11,199 nt of DNA, taken from NCBI GenBank assembly GCA_003118195.1, contig BEXV01000088.1, positions 276,397 to 287,595 on the forward strand, read 5' to 3'. Source of the stretch: Hemicentrotus pulcherrimus (lineage: Eukaryota; Echinodermata; Echinoidea; Camarodonta; Strongylocentrotidae). Below the pieces are notes generated by a model that was given only the letters and a program-made list of their open reading frames with translations, ran no database searches and was not told the origin of the DNA. Shown here piece after piece: positions 8,090-11,199 of this stretch (the stretch's first letter is position 1; every line of letters begins with the position of its first letter). Both the position numbers and the translations under genes were made by a program.

Positions 8090-8346
8090 GTAACTATATA
8101 TCCTTGTTCTATCTCTATTTCTCATTATTAAGGTACTAGTGGCAGATCCCGGTGGGGGGGGGGGATAGAGTATGCCCATTCAATGTATAAAAAACAGCCA
8201 ACCCCCCATCAAACAAATTGGAGGATGGCCCGGGAGGGTGTGTAAAATTTATTTACTGTACTCCACCCCTTTCTTATTGAGTTTTCTTATCCCACATATG
8301 TACACTGTATTAGTTGTCTTCCTTATGTTCCTTTTTTTCATAACAG
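8090..8346 (+). other. Intron 2 of the CARD gene, carrying a transposon-end-like insert
   Basis: A 257-base phase-1 intron. A stretch at 8137-8164 resembles the transposon terminus at the right end of the window. Confidence 0.7.
8137..8164 (+). mobile_element. hAT-like terminal motif followed by a G11 run
   Basis: TAGTGGCAGATCCCGGT followed by eleven G resembles CAGTGGCGGATC plus a G run, a terminus seen on hAT-type elements in many metazoan genomes (recalled, not searched). The same core, AGTGGCRGATC, is repeated at 11164. The matching opposite end was not found, so this is probably a truncated copy. Confidence 0.45.
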
Positions 8347-8492
8347 ACTACCATTCTGCTAACCAGCAGCCAGTCCCTCCTACCAAGCACTACGTGATTG
8401 AGGGTGATGGGAACTTTTTAATTGCTGAATCAGAAAATACAAAAGTTGACATGAAACACAGAAATGTTCCTGCCAGACCAGGGCCTAGTTGA
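8347..8492 (+). CDS. Last coding exon of the CARD protein (C-terminal tail and stop)
   Basis: Behind a T-rich tract and CATAACAG (AG at 8345-8346), the two bases AC complete the codon left by the previous exon to give Asp. The frame then runs 47 codons to TGA at 8490-8492. The tail reads YHSANQQPVPPTKHYV, then IEGDGNFLIAESEN, then a basic stretch ending in RPGPS. It is hydrophilic with a proline-rich start and matches no domain I recognise. No death domain, caspase domain, NACHT or membrane segment is visible, so the predicted product is a 142-residue single-CARD protein. Such proteins can be adaptors or decoys, but which applies here is unknown. The frame stays open for another 64 codons after the TGA, and an alternative downstream splice pattern outside this model cannot be excluded. 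Confidence 0.65.
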
Positions 8493-8800
8493 TGTCTGGA
8501 GATTTTGCATTACATACATCTCGAGGAAAACTGGTGGAGAAATGTCTTTTCTATAACCTTTGCAGCAAAGCTTTGGGACTGGCTACATACTATTGTGAAG
8601 ACTGCTTTATGTGGTGACCAGTTTAAAAAAATGTCTGCAGTCCCATTTATTTTGATGGAGGACAATGGATTGCATTGGCTCAACTAGTCTTTTTGAAATG
8701 ATATGTTATTGTATACAACAAAAGTGGCCCAAACATTTGGAGCAATGTGTTTGTTACACCAATTTGGAGATAAATAATAAGAATAAAAACAGGGCTTATA
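8493..8800 (+). other. Putative 3' UTR of the CARD gene
   Basis: From the TGA stop to just past the AATAAA at 8782-8787, about 300 bases. The first 192 bases remain open in the coding frame up to TAG at 8685-8687. Confidence 0.5.
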
Positions 8801-8840
8801 AAGCGCTTAACACCAAAGTCTCTAAGCGCTAGATACAGGG
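8771..8840. repeat. AAGCGCTTA inverted-repeat element
   Basis: An A/T-rich taaataataagaataaaa lead is followed by GGGCTTATAAAGCGCTTA, then thirteen bases, then TAAGCGCT. The arms agcgctta (8802-8809) and taagcgct (8823-8830) are perfect inverted repeats. Sequences of this form (AATAATAA tail, GGGCTTATA, AGCGCTT twice) are dispersed in marine invertebrate genomes as far as I recall. The exact family name is not known to me. Confidence 0.5.
8782..8787 (+). terminator. Polyadenylation signal AATAAA of the CARD gene
   Basis: The first canonical AATAAA after the stop codon, 290 bases downstream. Cleavage would be expected roughly 10-30 bases later, at the edge of the AGCGCTTA repeat. Confidence 0.5.
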
Positions 8841-10500
8841 TGTGTCCTTGCTGTGTGTGGGCACGTAAAGGTCATTGTACAAAACTGTAAAACCCGCCAA
8901 GGGGAATACCAGATACATGTACATGTTTATGATATGTAATTAATTATTATTCATTTATGCATTGTGAGTACATTCTTTGATGCACAGGTGGGAGTATTCT
9001 CTCCAAAAGGGCAAACATAAGGTACGCATGAAGACATGAAGCAGCTCCCATCACTTTGGCAGTGATTATCCCGCACAAAGTGGGACTTCTCCATGTTTAA
9101 AAGATGGTCATTTGTTCAAAACATTCCAAACTAGTCTATTAGAACAAACAATAGGCCTATCTACATTTCTGTCCAATCATCAAAAAACGTATCTGGTCCT
9201 AATGAGATATGTGCTGTCTGTAAACCCGAATTAATATATTGAATACATTAATGTAACTACATGCAAAATGATAAATTTAGCATTCAATTTCATACCTCAT
9301 CAGTGTTGTTTTACATAATATAAATTAAATGAAAATGACTCTAACATGCCTCTTTTGTAGAATTAATTTTTGGAATTCTATTGCAGTGATTGAGAAAGTT
9401 AATCGCTCATTCCCTCTACTTTTAAAGACCATTATAAAATGAACTACCCGGTACCATTTTAGACCTATAATCCATGCACAAGCCTAGCTTCCACCAGAGA
9501 CCCCTTCTTATTTCACTCTTCTTTTTAGTTCAGTCTTTTACTTCAATGTATTCAAACAGATTGATATGAGGTACTCATTTTCTGGGGGTGTCTTGTCGCT
9601 GTCGCTGTCGCTGTCGCTGTAAAATAAATGTTATATGTACCATTTTCTGTGTGAAATCATTGCTTAATAATAAATGTATGTTAAGTATGAAACAATAAAC
9701 TGAAAGTGAAATGAATCTACATGTACATTATGCTTTCTTTTACGCATTGATCAGTCTGCATATAGCATTTGAAAAAAAGCATTACTAAGTATTATTATCG
9801 TCCTCGTTATTAAAACATTTATCACTATTTCTCATTTTGATATGATAAAACATGTATCAGTAACATCATTTATTTATAATTTTGAATTTTATGACACACA
9901 TATTATTATTGAACTATTATTATTGTCGTCATTAATCTTAAAATGGGACATAATTTCCCTTGAGCCTACTACACATGGCCATCAAGGCAATTTCAAGATA
10001 CACATTGCCCCTTTTCTCTTGATACATGTAGTGACAATAACATACTTAAACTTTTCTCCTTTTCTTTATACACCCTCACCTGCCTCTGCCTCTTTCTCTT
10101 TTCTGTGTTTACCGTACACTGCTGCTGTGCCTANGGGGCATGTGCCCCCAAAAGGGGAAATACTTGACATACTTCTGTACAAAATATTTCTATTTACTTG
10201 GTGTCCTTTCTTTCATTTTTCCTGATAGTCAAAGTTTAAGAGCGGTACATTCAATAATTCACTTCAAACCAAACAATTCTCTTCCTCTGGGTTTGGATTG
10301 AGCTAATGCACTCTGGTGTCTTTAGGATGCCTTCATGACATGTGTATATATCTCTCTCATGTTGCATACATCTATATGGATAAGCTACATTATGTTAGAA
10401 TATTAATGAACCCCTTATCATGGCCAACCTCAGAGCAGCTTCGTTATAAATATATTTATATCGCTATACTTTGTTATACATATATTTATTTTAATCTTGC
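8841..10500. other. Intergenic DNA downstream of the CARD gene
   Basis: AT-rich with no supported gene on either strand. It contains TACATGTA words at 8914, 9718 and 10023, the (GTCGCT)4 repeat at 9595-9620, one ambiguous base at 10134 inside a G/C palindrome, and pyrimidine-rich stretches near 10050-10110. The longest open frame (9842-10225) is hydrophobic and low in complexity, crosses the ambiguous base and shows no domain. Confidence 0.6.
9595..9620. repeat. (GTCGCT)4 hexanucleotide repeat
   Basis: Four perfect GTCGCT units plus GT, GC-rich in an AT-rich context. Confidence 0.9.
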
Positions 10501-10770
10501 AGTTACAGGTACAGCTTAAAGTTAGATTGTTATAGGCCTTCTGTTATCAATTTTACAGATACAGGTTACATGTTACAGTTACATTGTTATACGTAGATCT
10601 AGTATAGTTTAGTTTGTTATATTCTTGTATTTGTACGATTTGTTGTTATTATACTCATCATGTTCATACTCGGCTATTTTCTTTATCTATATGTAACATA
10701 TGTTTTATGGACCTCTGCCTTGTGCAGCTGAGTCTGAAATAAATTTTTGAATTGAATTGAATTGAATTGA
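10500..10770 (+). mobile_element. 3' end of a probable non-LTR retrotransposon with (ATTGA)n tail
   Basis: The stretch ends in CTGAGTCTGAAATAAATTTT (AATAAA at 10738-10743) followed by TTGA plus four ATTGA units (10747-10770). A 3' UTR that closes with AATAAA and a short tandem tail in place of poly(A) is typical of CR1/L2/Jockey-group LINEs. No reverse-transcriptase sequence was found upstream, so the copy appears 5'-truncated. The left boundary is approximate. Confidence 0.5.
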
Positions 10771-11162
10771 GACCCTAATAACTATTAAATTATGTTTGTA
10801 TAATAATTTCCAAATCCTCCCTCCCTCGTCTCCCGAGAGAGCTTGCTATATATGGATCAGACACCGGTAGAGGACACAATTTCCAACATACTGACTGAAA
10901 AAAACAATTAACAAATACACATTTGGATTGTCATTAAATCGAGAAGTATCAATATATTTTCATTTTTTGATGAGTTTGATAAACAGACACATGCAAAAAC
11001 ATACACATTTCCGGGAATTGTCCAATTCCACATACAATATATCTCTTATTAGACCCATGTAAGCAATCGTTTTGGTGAGCTGCTTACATAGAAAGAAAGA
11101 AAAAAAGATTGGTCACGCTGTTACCACTCAAAATCTGCTGATGTTATGTCAGGGACAGAGCA
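10771..11162. other. Unannotated AT-rich tail of the window
   Basis: No coding frame, RNA gene or clear repeat was recognised between the retrotransposon tail and the transposon end at the right edge. Confidence 0.5.
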
Positions 11163-11199
11163 CAGTGGCGGATCAAGGGGGGCCCGCCCCCCCCCCCCC
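11163..11199 (+). mobile_element. hAT-like transposon terminus cut by the window edge
   Basis: CAGTGGCGGATCAAGGGGGG followed by CCCGCCCCC is the start of a terminal inverted repeat with the CAGTGGCGGATC form used by hAT-type elements. The window stops in a run of thirteen C, so the body of the element is missing. Confidence 0.5.

Noticed and set aside
9842..10225. 127-codon plus-strand open frame
   Set aside because: Low-complexity hydrophobic residues, crosses the ambiguous base, and has no domain or exon signals.
10316..10519. 67-codon open frame tested as the end of a reverse transcriptase
   Set aside because: No reverse-transcriptase or endonuclease motif; Tyr- and Ile-rich translation of AT-rich DNA.
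1..11199. CRISPR array, operon or bacterial mobile system
   Set aside because: Spliced exons, AATAAA signals and animal-type repeats show that this is metazoan nuclear DNA. The short repeats are microsatellites without unique spacers.

Overview
The window is animal nuclear DNA. It is AT-rich and almost free of long open frames. The few convincing coding pieces are short exons bounded by GT/AG splice sites, separated by introns full of microsatellites and transposon debris. The palindrome TACATGTA occurs 18 times, (ACATGT)n microsatellites are present, and repeats of a kind common in marine invertebrates are scattered throughout. My best guess is a marine invertebrate, probably a deuterostome such as an echinoderm. 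That placement is an inference from style, not from a marker gene.

Two protein-coding genes can be supported, and they point away from each other. On the minus strand, two exons (2736-2807 and 2229-2309) join in phase into the first 51 residues of a PX domain closely resembling the SH3PXD2 (TKS4/TKS5) podosome scaffold family. The rest of the PX domain and any SH3 domains lie beyond the left edge, so 1-2228 is read as intron. A splice acceptor in front of the start exon implies a non-coding first exon further right, and a strong donor at 5699 is a candidate for its end.

On the plus strand, three exons (7248-7411, 7957-8089, 8347-8492) join in phase into a 142-residue protein. It is a single CARD (death-fold) domain plus a short tail of unknown function. 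It has a stop codon, an apparent 3' UTR and an AATAAA signal at 8782. The CARD most resembles N-terminal CARDs of the CRADD/RAIDD and caspase-2 type, but no death domain or caspase domain follows.

The stretch of about 5.1-7.2 kb between the two genes looks like a divergent promoter region. It holds a cluster of the 9-mer CTAGACCTA, a GC-rich palindrome pair, a CRE palindrome and several microsatellites. Nothing shows that the two genes act together.

Repeats include a small element with inverted ends plus a diverged partner at the far left, and a fold-back pair near 3.75-3.85 kb. There are also two hAT-like transposon termini (8137 and the right edge), an AAGCGCTTA inverted repeat just after the CARD gene, and the 3' end of a probable non-LTR retrotransposon with a (ATTGA)n tail at 10.5-10.77 kb. 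The window stops in a C homopolymer inside a transposon end, as a contig boundary would.
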